Positions 26,217-34,840 of a stretch of 45,539 nucleotides of DNA are shown here, in pieces (position 1 is the first letter of the stretch; the number at the start of each line of letters is the position of its first letter). The position numbers were made by a program, and so were the translations under genes. The notes beneath the pieces were generated by a model. The model was not told the origin of the DNA, searched no databases, and saw only the letters and a list, made by a program, of their open reading frames with translations. This DNA comes from Candidatus Sphingobacterium stercorigallinarum (GTDB lineage Bacteria; Bacteroidota; Bacteroidia; Sphingobacteriales; Sphingobacteriaceae), in assembly GCA_019115805.1 (NCBI GenBank), contig DXCW01000211.1, positions 1-45,539 of the forward strand, in the 5' to 3' direction.

Positions 26217-26771
26217 ATGAATAATATTTTTGTATCGATTGCGCTTTGTTTCATGTGGGCCCACGGATTTGCTCAAGAAAGCGTTTTGAATTATGTTTCA
26301 AGCCCCTATATATCTAAAGATAATCGACTGACCTCGTTGTCGACCCTACAAGATTACTTAGAAGATTGGTCGATCGACCGATCATACCCGTTCGACGCGT
26401 CGGACCCATTTGAATATTATAAAGTATCATACCAGTTCGACGATAGCGGTTCCACGATGAATGGAGTACTTGATATTGGGTACGGAGGTTTTACCGGCTC
26501 TATAGCTAGCGATTTCGCCCAAGAGTTTAATGCCTATTTCGAAATGATGATTGTGGATGATGATTCCCGAGATTACGTTAAGGAGATTGTGAGTACGTCG
26601 ACCGTAGATGGCGGATATATGTTCCACGAGTCAGAAAAAATTGTAAGTTTTTATGTGAATTCTAAGCCTAGAAAAGGTAGAGTGATGGGATCTGTGATTT
26701 TTAATACAATAACAGAGAGCGAGCTAAAAGCATTCGCCAAAGACTTTATTCAAAAAATGAAATTTAAATAA
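26217..26771 (+). CDS. secreted protein of unknown function, paralog of the preceding pseudogene
   Basis: 184-residue protein with a signal peptide (MNNIFVSIALCFMWAHGFAQ). The mature part begins with SVLNYVSSPYIS, holds predicted strands with many Asp, Ser and Tyr, and ends in AFAKDFIQKMKFK. I do not recognise the family. It is a tandem paralog of the frameshifted gene 800 bp upstream, and both 3' ends plus flanks are duplicated. It may act in the periplasm or outside the cell. Confidence 0.7.
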   Translation: MNNIFVSIALCFMWAHGFAQESVLNYVSSPYISKDNRLTSLSTLQDYLEDWSIDRSYPFDASDPFEYYKVSYQFDDSGSTMNGVLDIGYGGFTGSIASDFAQEFNAYFEMMIVDDDSRDYVKEIVSTSTVDGGYMFHESEKIVSFYVNSKPRKGRVMGSVIFNTITESELKAFAKDFIQKMKFK

Positions 26772-26780
26772 ATAATCTAT

Positions 26781-26804
26781 CCATCCTCAGCTATGGCTTT
26801 TTTT
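26781..26804 (+). terminator. weak hairpin with T-tract after the paralog
   Basis: CCAT at 26781-26784 and ATGG at 26793-26796, followed by CTTTTTTT. It sits where the stronger terminator lies after the first copy, but with a stem of only 4 bp. Confidence 0.4.
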
Positions 26805-26901
26805 AAAATCCTCAATCACCGCATCTATCGCTCCAGCCGTGGTCGGGGACTCTTCATTCAATGCATTCTATTAATGGTCGCTCTCTCAGAATGTTCAAAA
26901 T

Positions 26902-27087
26902 TCAGGTTAGGTTTCTATGCGATAAGCGTGCTCCGATGAATAAAAATGTAATAAATATCAGGTATAAAGGCATTAACCCGAAATGAATGGATGTTAAGCC
27001 CAACAAAAGTGCAAATACCATATGTAGAACGGCAATTACAATTGTACCTAAGGTCCCAATGAAGAAGAATGGATGAATTTTTTTCAT
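26902..27087 (-). CDS. small two-helix membrane protein
   Basis: 61-residue protein with two hydrophobic helices (about residues 6-31 and 36-53), a basic N terminus (MKKIHP) and a basic end (RLSHRN). No family recognised. That it is a real gene is supported by a full -7 box (TATATTTG) 20 nt before the ATG and by the membrane-protein composition. Confidence 0.55.
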   Translation of the reverse strand: MKKIHPFFFIGTLGTIVIAVLHMVFALLLGLTSIHFGLMPLYLIFITFLFIGARLSHRNLT

Positions 27088-27107
27088 AATAAAGGTTATT
27101 TAATATT

Positions 27108-27115
27108 CAAATATA
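27108..27115 (-). promoter_or_regulatory. -7 promoter box of the small membrane protein
   Basis: The complement reads TATATTTG, a full match to TAnnTTTG, ending 20 nt before the ATG at 27087. Confidence 0.5.
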
Positions 27116-27298
27116 AGCATCTTTTATCTTGGTAAAACACACGCCTATTACTTCTCTTCGCTGTTGGATCGCCCTCCATCCGTATTCCGGACCGTCAAAT
27201 TCAGGTATCGCTCCATTAAATTAACGATTCAATATTACAACAAAAAACCTATTATAAAACCCCTGTTTTCAAGGATATACGTTATGGAGCAGCCTTTA

Positions 27299-27306
27299 TA
27301 TATTTG
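27299..27306 (+). promoter_or_regulatory. -7 promoter box of the gene at 27343
   Basis: TATATTTG matches TAnnTTTG and ends 36 nt before the ATG. Confidence 0.5.
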
Positions 27307-27342
27307 TAATAGCTATTAAATTTATCAGGGTAGAGCGTAGAA

Positions 27343-28350
27343 ATGATACCGAAAAGTCCATACGAAATATCTGGTATACTGACCCTTTTGTTCCTCTTTT
27401 GCGTTCATCAGCTCAGCTACGCCTTGCAGGATATACCGCATGACATGCTCAAGTTGGGCCATAGTCCCGTGATGAGATCCCATGATTCCATTCGTTTTTG
27501 CGCTGATGATGAGCGCCTCCTTTACAAACAAAATGAGCTTACTTTCGATCGTGCCAATCGTAGGGATACAACCGAACTATTCAGTGTGGAAGGCGAACAC
27601 ACGGGTCAGGGAAAAACCTATCAGGTAGGACGTGTATTGTTCCCCGATTTTACATATGGTCCATTAACACTTCGTGTGATCGAAGCGGGCACAATTGCGG
27701 AGGTCATCGCACCAATAGATGAAAATCCCGATTTAGAGATGTCACATACCCGGTTGATAGAGCTACGCGGCCGTCCCTTCTTCTTTGTTATCGATCGTTA
27801 CGCTGTATATCTGGTTGACCTGGAAAACGAAAAGATCTCCGCAAAAATAGAGCCCGGCCTAGGGGTAGAATATGGTGATGACTCCATTAGTGGAACAGTC
27901 AGTGGTTTTCAATTCTTTGATCAGGACAATTATTTACTGGGCATCGCAGTGGGCTACGGGTTATTCTGCTTTAACATTACCGATCTCGATCAACCCAAAG
28001 AACTGTTGCGTTACAGTTCACTTTTTTACGATCGAGGACAACCGTATCTATTTTTGGAGAAAAATCTCGATGGCTCCTACCGAGGCATCGTTTCAAAGAG
28101 CGATACGCGGAAGAAAGCAAGGTATATTTCGAATTTTTATACGGCAACGGAAAAAGCGACTTACTTGTTTAAAGATGCTCAGATCATCTTGCCAAACGAA
28201 CCTTACATTGACCCGGTGGTTGACGAGACACCACGACCTTTTTTGCTATTTTATGAAAAGAAAAAAAACGATAAAAAGGTCCCCTTTGTCATCGACCTTA
28301 AAAAAGGAAAGTTACTCCGAGGGAAAGCTTTATCATGTTTTAGTCACTAA
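27343..28350 (+). CDS. secreted protein of unknown function, perhaps C-terminally shortened
   Basis: 335-residue protein. A hydrophobic segment at residues 10-27 (ISGILTLLFLFCVHQLSYA) probably is a signal peptide. The body has repeated strand-like blocks (RPFFFVIDRYAVYLVDLENEKIS, then PRPFLLFYEKKK and PFVIDLKKGKLLRG), suggesting a beta-propeller-like fold. I do not recognise the family. After the stop the same frame stays open for over 200 nt, and plausible coding sequence follows in two frames to 28600, so the present stop may cut off an older C terminus. Confidence 0.6.
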   Translation: MIPKSPYEISGILTLLFLFCVHQLSYALQDIPHDMLKLGHSPVMRSHDSIRFCADDERLLYKQNELTFDRANRRDTTELFSVEGEHTGQGKTYQVGRVLFPDFTYGPLTLRVIEAGTIAEVIAPIDENPDLEMSHTRLIELRGRPFFFVIDRYAVYLVDLENEKISAKIEPGLGVEYGDDSISGTVSGFQFFDQDNYLLGIAVGYGLFCFNITDLDQPKELLRYSSLFYDRGQPYLFLEKNLDGSYRGIVSKSDTRKKARYISNFYTATEKATYLFKDAQIILPNEPYIDPVVDETPRPFLLFYEKKKNDKKVPFVIDLKKGKLLRGKALSCFSH

Positions 28351-28600
28351 GTTTGCATTCATATCATTAACCATCACCATCGGATATTTCAAAAAGGCAT
28401 CCAATATTATCCAATAAGCAGCTGGTACTATGATGGCGAAGAAAAATGCAGACAGATAGGCCTATTGTATAGGCTTCTTCCCTACTGGCGGAGTACGTTT
28501 TTCGCATCTCACCAAAGCGGCCTATCAAAATGAAAAGCGGCTCAGCAACGTTTACGTGGCAGGAGAAGCGAAGCTTGAAGTTAACGGCCTACGCGATTGA
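28351..28600 (+). pseudogene. possible gene remnant downstream of the secreted protein gene
   Basis: In the frame of the preceding gene one reads ISSWYYDGEEKCRQIG. A second frame then gives GFFPTGGVRFSHLTKAAY and on to a stop at 28600. The two join if one copy of a 13-nt direct repeat unit is removed: ATAGGC occurs at 28456-28461 and again at 28469-28474, and a 13-nt step accounts exactly for the frame change. This suggests a decayed coding region, but no family match supports it. Confidence 0.3.
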
Positions 28601-28893
28601 AATGAATCGTTCCAGGTTGTTAGCCAATCGATATCATCGATCTAACCTTTGGGATGATCCATTGGAAGATTTTCGAACTCGTAAAATAAAAGTCGAATGA
28701 CAAACCGAATGCAATTCGGCCTCCCGAGTAATCATCCGTCAAATTCCGTGTGTTCATCCAGGAATCGGCGGGATCTATTTTGACAGCGTATCCAGTCATG
28801 TGACAAAGCAGAATCGGTGCGTAACAAAATACACCGATCGTTCGGAACACGAAGATCGGTGTATTTTTATTGACGTGCTGATTTACAGCTTTG
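28601..28893. other. region after the remnant
   Basis: About 290 bp without a gene that I can support, up to the PurF-like gene. A minus-strand frame at 28620-28850 has a barrel-like GGRIAFGLSFDFYF stretch but no plausible N terminus, so it is not called. The terminator at 28826-28867 lies in it. Confidence 0.45.
28826..28867. terminator. bidirectional intrinsic terminator
   Basis: Perfect 14-bp stem (AAAATACACCGATC at 28826-28839, GATCGGTGTATTTT at 28854-28867) with a 14-nt loop and flanking A and T tracts. It ends the PurF-like gene (minus strand) and can also stop plus-strand transcripts. Confidence 0.9.
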
Positions 28894-30804
28894 TTATTTG
28901 CTAAAGTACGCTCTGACGTTCTTACCTTCTATCCAATTCATATAGGCTCGGTTCACCACCCTGTTCCCGCCCGGAGTAGGGTAATCACCAGAGAAGTACC
29001 AATCTCCTAAGTGATTTGGACAAGCTTGGTGCAAATTGTCCAGCGTTTGGAAAATAACCTCCAAATCAGCATTCATATGGTGTGGCTTGATGATCCGACC
29101 GATTTCCTTCGAAATTTCCTCATCGGTAAACGGTTCGTAGATCGCCTTCACATAATTCTCCACCTCTTCTTTAGGCATGGGAACCGAAGCTAAACACTTT
29201 TGATAGACTTCGTCGATAATATGAGCGAGACCATTTTTACGTAATAGTGAAACCGCCGCTTCGAAGGCCACAAACTCACTCATTCTCGACATGTCAATAC
29301 CGTAACAGTCTGGATAACGAATCTGCGGGGCGGAGGAAACGATCACAATTTTCTTCGGATTCAAGCGATCCAATATCGTCAGGATACTTTGTTTTAACGT
29401 CGTACCTCGCACAATCGAATCATCAATGGCTACAATCGTATCTTCACGATCACGAACAACCCCATAGGTGGTATCGTAAACGTGCTGTACCAGATCCTGA
29501 CGATCCGCGTCCTGAGTAATAAAGGTACGTAATTTGGCATCCTTCACATTCAGTTTCTCAAACCGGGGAGTCATCTCCAGCACTTCATTCAACTCTTCGT
29601 CTGAAATCTTATCCGAGCGATTTAATAGTGCCTCTTTTTGACAATTCCGCACATATTCATGAATGCCTTCTACCATGCCAAAATAAGAAACCTCTGCCGT
29701 ATTGGGAATAAATGAAAAGACCGTATTCTTTATATCCGAATCGATACTTTTTAACACTTGTGGACAAAGTAAGCGTCCTAGTGATTTTCGTTCTTTGTAG
29801 ATATCAGCATCCGAGCCTCTTGAAAAATAAATTCTTTCAAAAGAACATGAAGTCTGCTTAACAGGTTGGCGAAACATTTCTTCATAAACGGTACCATCTT
29901 TCTTCGCGATCAGCGCATGACCGGGCTTAATTTCTTTCACCTGATCTACTGGAATATTAAACGCAGTTTGAATAACCGGTCGCTCAGAGGTGACGACCAA
30001 TACCTCCTCGTCTTGGTAATAAAATGCGGGGCGTATTCCGGCCGGATCACGCATCACGAATGCATCTCCGTGACCGAACACTCCAGCAATGGTATACCCA
30101 CCGTCCCAGGTTTTCGCAGAGCGCGTCAAGATCTTAGCGACGTCCAGATTTTTTGCAATCTGTGCACTAATTTCTACATTCGAAAGACCGTCCTGTTTGA
30201 ATTGATCAAAAAGAGATTGATTTTCCTCATCTAAAAAGTGTCCGATCTTCTCCAGCACCGTAACGGTATCGGCTTGTTCCTTTGGATGCTGCCCCAAGTC
30301 ATAAAGCTGTTGTAACAACTCATCGACATTGGTCATATTGAAATTTCCGGCCAAGACCAAATTACGTGACATCCAGTTATTTTGTCGTAAAAACGGATGA
30401 CAACTTTCAATACTGTTTTTACCGTGGGTGCCGTATCTTAAATGTCCCAACAAAACCTCGCCCGTAAAACTGACGTTATCTTTCAACCACTGTGTGTCCT
30501 GCGCTTCTTTGGGAAATGCTTTCTGCACGGCTGCGAATTTCTTCTGCACGTACTCAAAGATTTCAGCGACCGCAGACGATCCCATTGCGCGATATCGGGA
30601 GATGTAACGGTTACCTGGCTTTACATCAAATTTAATGGTTGCAATGCCTGCTCCATCCTGGCCTCTGTTGTGTTGCTTTTCCATAAGCAAATACAACTTG
30701 TTGATTCCATAATACGGCGTACCGTATTTCTCTTGATAGTATGACAGGGGTTTTAGCAGACGAATAAGTGCGATGCCGCACTCATGTTTTATTGAGTCAC
30801 TCAT
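28894..30804 (-). CDS. PurF-like amidophosphoribosyltransferase family protein, long form
   Basis: 636-residue protein with an N-terminal class II glutamine amidotransferase domain (Cys9 in HECGIALI, then RGQDGAGIA and GHLRYGTHG) and a phosphoribosyltransferase domain with the PRPP loop TIVAIDDSIVRGTT. PurF is usually 470-510 residues; this long form is typical of Bacteroidota, where a normal PurF often exists as well. If active it makes 5-phosphoribosylamine from PRPP and glutamine. Eight residues precede the Cys, so N-terminal processing would be needed for Cys to be the first residue. Own promoter and terminator. Confidence 0.85.
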   Translation of the reverse strand: MSDSIKHECGIALIRLLKPLSYYQEKYGTPYYGINKLYLLMEKQHNRGQDGAGIATIKFDVKPGNRYISRYRAMGSSAVAEIFEYVQKKFAAVQKAFPKEAQDTQWLKDNVSFTGEVLLGHLRYGTHGKNSIESCHPFLRQNNWMSRNLVLAGNFNMTNVDELLQQLYDLGQHPKEQADTVTVLEKIGHFLDEENQSLFDQFKQDGLSNVEISAQIAKNLDVAKILTRSAKTWDGGYTIAGVFGHGDAFVMRDPAGIRPAFYYQDEEVLVVTSERPVIQTAFNIPVDQVKEIKPGHALIAKKDGTVYEEMFRQPVKQTSCSFERIYFSRGSDADIYKERKSLGRLLCPQVLKSIDSDIKNTVFSFIPNTAEVSYFGMVEGIHEYVRNCQKEALLNRSDKISDEELNEVLEMTPRFEKLNVKDAKLRTFITQDADRQDLVQHVYDTTYGVVRDREDTIVAIDDSIVRGTTLKQSILTILDRLNPKKIVIVSSAPQIRYPDCYGIDMSRMSEFVAFEAAVSLLRKNGLAHIIDEVYQKCLASVPMPKEEVENYVKAIYEPFTDEEISKEIGRIIKPHHMNADLEVIFQTLDNLHQACPNHLGDWYFSGDYPTPGGNRVVNRAYMNWIEGKNVRAYFSK

Positions 30805-30821
30805 ATTTTAAATTGATGCGA

Positions 30822-30829
30822 CAAAGGTA
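30822..30829 (-). promoter_or_regulatory. -7 promoter box of the PurF-like gene
   Basis: The complement reads TACCTTTG (TAnnTTTG), ending 17 nt before the ATG at 30804. Confidence 0.55.
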
Positions 30830-30881
30830 CGGATTTTTAAAATATCTCAGAAAAATCTAAATGTAAAAAATATGCTGTGAC

Positions 30882-31427
30882 TTATTCCTGAAAATCTTCC
30901 ATATCTCGTGTCCGGATCTCCTCTTGAACCGATCGCGAGGTGTATTCCAAAAACCGTTCCCGCCTAGACAGAAATTCCTCTTCTTCTATGCGGTGCCAAG
31001 TCATGTAACTGTTTACATATTCTCCGTTTGATAGAATCGGTTCCACCGATTTCAGATACAAAACGTCGCCGTCAAAATCCACTCGTCGTTCTTGTATTTT
31101 TCCTTCCCAATTGGGATATGAAGAGGTGCTTAAAGCATATTGTATGACGGCTTTCGATTCGTTGATCTTGTAAGGCCCTGCAAAGGCAATAAACCCTTGG
31201 ACGTGGGAAATCAGCTCATCAGCGCTTGCTTGGTACCGATCGGCTGAACTGAACTGGCTACGCTCTGAACTTGATATCTGCATCGACATATAGCCCTCCG
31301 CATTTTGCATCAATAAGCCCTTTGGGTTCTTACCCATCGGAAATTTCGAATCCACTCCGTTAATGGGCACTTCAATGTATGATAATAATCGCCACGTTCC
31401 TATTAGTTCGTTTTTCAATGTAGTCAT
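30882..31427 (-). CDS. lipocalin-like domain protein
   Basis: 181-residue cytoplasmic protein of the lipocalin_5-like family (PF13924): ELIGTWRLLSYIEV at the N terminus, GLLMQNAEGYMSMQI, then the YALSTSSYPNWEGKIQERRV and YMTWHRIEEEE segments. Fungal and bacterial relatives are annotated as AttH-like or lipocalin-like domains, and the ligand is unknown. The C-terminal 30 residues are rich in Arg and Glu. No signal peptide. Confidence 0.75.
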   Translation of the reverse strand: MTTLKNELIGTWRLLSYIEVPINGVDSKFPMGKNPKGLLMQNAEGYMSMQISSSERSQFSSADRYQASADELISHVQGFIAFAGPYKINESKAVIQYALSTSSYPNWEGKIQERRVDFDGDVLYLKSVEPILSNGEYVNSYMTWHRIEEEEFLSRRERFLEYTSRSVQEEIRTRDMEDFQE

Positions 31428-31615
31428 TTAGGTATGTTTATTTGGTACTATAACGGACTTTAGCGGTATTTAGTTTGTAACATAATCGTAATTTTAGAAG
31501 ATGACATCAAACCGATAAAGTAAACGAAATCCGATTTGAGAGTCAACCTTTAGGGCGGGGTTTACTTTTTCCTTTGAAAAACACTAATTTAGATGGTGTA
31601 CTAAACAATAAAACC

Positions 31616-31948
31616 ATGGGAAAATTCATCATTTCAAAGCGGAAAAACGGAGAATTTCAATTCAATCTCAAATCTAGCAATGGGCAAATCATTCTCACCA
31701 GCGAAGGCTACACCACGAACGCCGCTTGCAACAACGGAATTAACTCAGTCAAAACAAATGCCCCAGACGAGGATCGTTTTGATAAACTGACCGCAAAAAA
31801 CGGAAAATTCTATTTTAATTTAAAAGCTGGAAATGGTCAAGTCATTGGCTCCAGCGAAATGTACGAAAGTGAATCAGGCCGAAATAATGGAATTCGGTCG
31901 GTCCAAGCCAACGCACCGAAGGCATCGGTGGAGGATCAGAGCAAATAA
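31616..31948 (+). CDS. YegP family protein (two DUF1508 repeats)
   Basis: 110-residue protein made of two copies of the DUF1508 repeat: FIISKRKNGEFQFNLKSSNGQIILTSEGY (residues 3-31) and the related AKNGKFYFNLKAGNGQVIGSSEMY further on, each followed by a NNGI(N/R)SV segment. The ATG at 31616 starts right at the first repeat. An upstream in-frame TTG at 31574 would add 14 unrelated residues. The molecular role of YegP is not known. Ends in a strong terminator. Confidence 0.9.
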   Translation: MGKFIISKRKNGEFQFNLKSSNGQIILTSEGYTTNAACNNGINSVKTNAPDEDRFDKLTAKNGKFYFNLKAGNGQVIGSSEMYESESGRNNGIRSVQANAPKASVEDQSK

Positions 31949-31977
31949 CCGGCGCACCGCAGTTTAAGCTAAAATGC

Positions 31978-32015
31978 AACAGGGGCCCATTTTGAAAATA
32001 GGCCCCTGTTTTTGA
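31978..32015. terminator. bidirectional intrinsic terminator
   Basis: Stem AACAGGGGCC (31978-31987) and GGCCCCTGTT (32001-32010), extended inward with a mismatch and followed by TTT. It separates the convergent YegP and M13 peptidase genes. Confidence 0.88.
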
Positions 32016-32037
32016 TACGGTTTATTTTGCGTTCACC

Positions 32038-34041
32038 CTACCAGATCACAATACGATTTTCTTTAGGCAGATAATGCGCATCGCCAGGCTGGGTTTTAAA
32101 GGCCTCATGAAAACCGTCCAGATTGATGATTGGACCGACTGCACGGTACTGCGCAGGAGAATGTGGATCTGTTTTTACCTGGTTGACCACAAACTCATCT
32201 GTCGTTTTGGTTCTCCAAATGGTCGCCCAAGATAAAAAGAAACGTTGTTCCTGAGTAAAGCCATCAATCTCTCCCGGGTTTCCTTTGTCGTTCAGATACA
32301 TTTTCAAGGCATCAAAAGCAACGGACGAACCACCTAGATCTCCGATATTTTCACCCAAAGTAAAACGGCCGTTCACAAACACGCCAGGTACGGGCTCATA
32401 CGCTTCGAACTGTGCGACTAATGCATCAGCCGCTGCTTCGAATTTAGCCCGGTCTTGGTCCGTCCACCAATTATTCAAGTTCCCATCGCCATCATATTGC
32501 GATCCAGAATCATCGAAACCATGCGATAGTTCGTGACCAATCACCGCACCGATACCGCCAAAGTTAACCGCCGGGTCCGCCTTATAGTCGTAAAAGGGGG
32601 ATTGTAGAATCGCCGCCGGGAAAACGATTTCGTTAAATAAAGGGCTATAATATGCGTTCACGGTTTGTGGAGTCATCCCCCACTCGGTTTTGTCAACGGG
32701 TTTCCCTTGTTTGGCCAAATTTTCTTCAAATCTCCAAAGACGCATATGCTGAATGTTGTCGATGAGTGAATTCCCGATTTCCAACGTAGAATAATCTTTC
32801 CATTTATCTGGATATCCTATTTTGACCGTAAACTTCGATAGTTTATCTAGTGCTTTTTCTTTCGTTACTGGTGACATCCAGGCCAATTCATTAATGTGCT
32901 TTTCGAAGGATTTAATCAGGTAGCTCACCAATTCTTCACAGGTTTCCTTAGCCTCTGCCGGGAAATGTTCCTCCACATAAAGTTTACCCAATAGCTCTCC
33001 GACATTCCCGTTAACGAATTCTAATCCGCGTTTATCCAAAGCGCGTTGCTCCTGCTGTCCACGCAGCTTTTTACCGTAAAATTCAAAAGCCAATTCATCC
33101 AACTCTTTGGTTAGATAGCCGGTCGCATCGTCCATCACGTGAAATCGAAGATATTCTTTAATCGCTGGCAAATTTTCCTGATTGAGAATCTTATCTAAAT
33201 TTTGATAGTAGGTCAGTTCTCCAATAATCACCGTGTCGGCACGGAATCCCATTTTTTCAATGTATCCTGCGACGTCCATGTTCTTTACCAGTTGCCCCAA
33301 ATCGGCTACTGCCACGGGATTGTATCGTTTTTGCGCATCGCGCATCTCTTCTACCGTTTTCAAATGCGATGCGATCAGCTTTTCGAACGCGACAACTTTA
33401 GGACCCTTCAAATCCCGGGTTTTTGGATCCACTTTTCCGTACAGCGCGTTTATATATTGCTGGTAATCTCCCAACGTCTCCGTATTGCGCTCATCTTCCT
33501 TTTGGTAATAACTTCTACCTAGCCCCAATCCTCCTCCACCGAGGTATACCGCGTTCATGTTGCTGTTCTTCATGTGCGCGTACACGTAGGCTCCAAAGAA
33601 CGGATTGCCACCCAACCGACCGTATTTAACGAAGTAGTCGTAAAGTTCCTCCAGGTTACTCACCTGATCAATATCATTTAATTGCTCAGCGATAGGCTGA
33701 ATACCAAGCTGATTCCTCGTTTCAAAATCCACGTAGGATTTATACAAATCCGCAATTTTTTGACCATCGCTACCTGATTTGAATTCTTTTCCTAACGATT
33801 CTTTAAGGATTTTTAATGTGGACTCGTCCGTGTTTTCACGCAACTCATCAAACGAACCCCAACGTGCTTTATCAGCAGGGATGTCGACGGTTTTCATCCA
33901 GTTCCCGTTGACGAAATTGTAAAAGTCGTCTTGCGGACGAACCGACTGGTCCATATAGGACAAATTGATCGCTTGGTGGTCTTGTCCGAAGACTAGTCCC
34001 GAGCTGGCGAGCATTGCAGCCATTAATACGTATTGTTTCAT
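32038..34041 (-). CDS. M13 family metallopeptidase (neprilysin/PepO type)
   Basis: 667-residue zinc endopeptidase, exported by signal peptide MKQYVLMAAMLASSGLVFG. The zinc site VIGHELSHGFDD is near residue 503 (His, Glu, His), with the third ligand Glu in ENIGDLGG near residue 564. The N-terminal PQDDFYNFVNGNWMKT block and the NAYYSPLFNEIVFPAAILQ block are typical. The end with RIVIW is the normal family C terminus. It cleaves peptides in the periplasm or at the cell surface; the natural substrate is unknown. Own promoter. Confidence 0.95.
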   Translation of the reverse strand: MKQYVLMAAMLASSGLVFGQDHQAINLSYMDQSVRPQDDFYNFVNGNWMKTVDIPADKARWGSFDELRENTDESTLKILKESLGKEFKSGSDGQKIADLYKSYVDFETRNQLGIQPIAEQLNDIDQVSNLEELYDYFVKYGRLGGNPFFGAYVYAHMKNSNMNAVYLGGGGLGLGRSYYQKEDERNTETLGDYQQYINALYGKVDPKTRDLKGPKVVAFEKLIASHLKTVEEMRDAQKRYNPVAVADLGQLVKNMDVAGYIEKMGFRADTVIIGELTYYQNLDKILNQENLPAIKEYLRFHVMDDATGYLTKELDELAFEFYGKKLRGQQEQRALDKRGLEFVNGNVGELLGKLYVEEHFPAEAKETCEELVSYLIKSFEKHINELAWMSPVTKEKALDKLSKFTVKIGYPDKWKDYSTLEIGNSLIDNIQHMRLWRFEENLAKQGKPVDKTEWGMTPQTVNAYYSPLFNEIVFPAAILQSPFYDYKADPAVNFGGIGAVIGHELSHGFDDSGSQYDGDGNLNNWWTDQDRAKFEAAADALVAQFEAYEPVPGVFVNGRFTLGENIGDLGGSSVAFDALKMYLNDKGNPGEIDGFTQEQRFFLSWATIWRTKTTDEFVVNQVKTDPHSPAQYRAVGPIINLDGFHEAFKTQPGDAHYLPKENRIVIW

Positions 34042-34078
34042 ATAATTTTATTTTATACACAGACCCCTTGGTCATATG

Positions 34079-34086
34079 CAAACATA
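34079..34086 (-). promoter_or_regulatory. -7 promoter box of the M13 peptidase gene
   Basis: The complement reads TATGTTTG (TAnnTTTG), ending 37 nt before the ATG at 34041. Confidence 0.55.
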
Positions 34087-34122
34087 ATGATTCTTCAAAA
34101 TATCAGGAAGTAACTATTTTTA

Positions 34123-34130
34123 TATATTTG
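34123..34130 (+). promoter_or_regulatory. -7 promoter box of the YgjP-like gene
   Basis: TATATTTG (TAnnTTTG), ending 38 nt before the ATG at 34169. Confidence 0.5.
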
Positions 34131-34168
34131 TCGCACGTCTCGCTGGGCGCTAATCGAAAGAAATCGGC

Positions 34169-34840
34169 ATGTATATCTGGATTGACCAAATAAAATACGC
34201 TTTACATTGTCATCCGTCTTCGGAAATCCGTCTCGTTCAACCCGCAGAAGGGGGGCTACCTGTGATTTATGCCCCAGCCAATTGTTCACTGCAACGCATC
34301 AAACAATACCTCAGATGGGGTCCAACGCCAGCCGAAAGCACAACGGAACCTGCGATTCCCGCGGTTATGGTCGATCAGATGCCCCTCTTCGGGCAGATTT
34401 TTTCTATCCGCCTGCAGAAAAACACCGCCACAAAGATACGATGGACCGCCAACCGTATTTATTGTGAGGAGAACTGGTACAAGCGTTCGAGTGCCAGCTT
34501 ACGTGCTGATCGAATCACGCGCACCTTGTTCGAACAATTTATACGCGAAGCTGTTAGCCAATGGGAGGACGATCTGGACATCCTTACTGGCGAGATTCGG
34601 ACTAGACGAATGACGAGAAGCCTGTATAGAGTGAATTTACGCAATCGGGATATGGTATTCAACGTTCAGAACAGCCGATTATCACTGATACATAATGAGT
34701 GCATTGTCGCCAGCGCACTGTTGGCGGTAAGCGCGACACCAGATGATACCTATCGCCGCATCCTTCGGAAAACACCAAATTACGAACAATTAAAAAGGGA
34801 GATAAAAGATGAACACAGCCAGTACATTGCTAATTATTGA
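34169..34840 (+). CDS. YgjP/DUF45-like protein that appears to lack the zinc site
   Basis: 223-residue protein that follows the layout of the YgjP-like metallopeptidase family: an N-terminal strand region with LPVIYAPANCSLQRIKQYL (as the VRAPxxxSxxxIxxFI of the family), a central helical region, and a C terminus NYEQLKREIKD. In active members the middle holds a WGSC motif and then HELxHL followed by NHSxxFW. Here the corresponding places read SLYRVNLRN, IVASALLAV (about residues 179-187) and ATPDDTYRRIL, with no His. I infer a pseudo-peptidase. This assignment rests on pattern matching, not a search. It overlaps the next gene by 32 bp. Confidence 0.55.
   Translation: MYIWIDQIKYALHCHPSSEIRLVQPAEGGLPVIYAPANCSLQRIKQYLRWGPTPAESTTEPAIPAVMVDQMPLFGQIFSIRLQKNTATKIRWTANRIYCEENWYKRSSASLRADRITRTLFEQFIREAVSQWEDDLDILTGEIRTRRMTRSLYRVNLRNRDMVFNVQNSRLSLIHNECIVASALLAVSATPDDTYRRILRKTPNYEQLKREIKDEHSQYIANY

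Noticed and set aside
27872..28417. 181-codon plus-strand frame overlapping the secreted protein gene
   Set aside because: Overlaps the better frame at 27343 almost entirely, with Cys/Arg-rich, low-complexity composition typical of a shadow.
28620..28850. 76-codon minus-strand frame ending with a barrel-like GGRIAFGLSFDFYF stretch
   Set aside because: No signal peptide or full-length barrel, and the stop is not where a barrel would end; at most a remnant.
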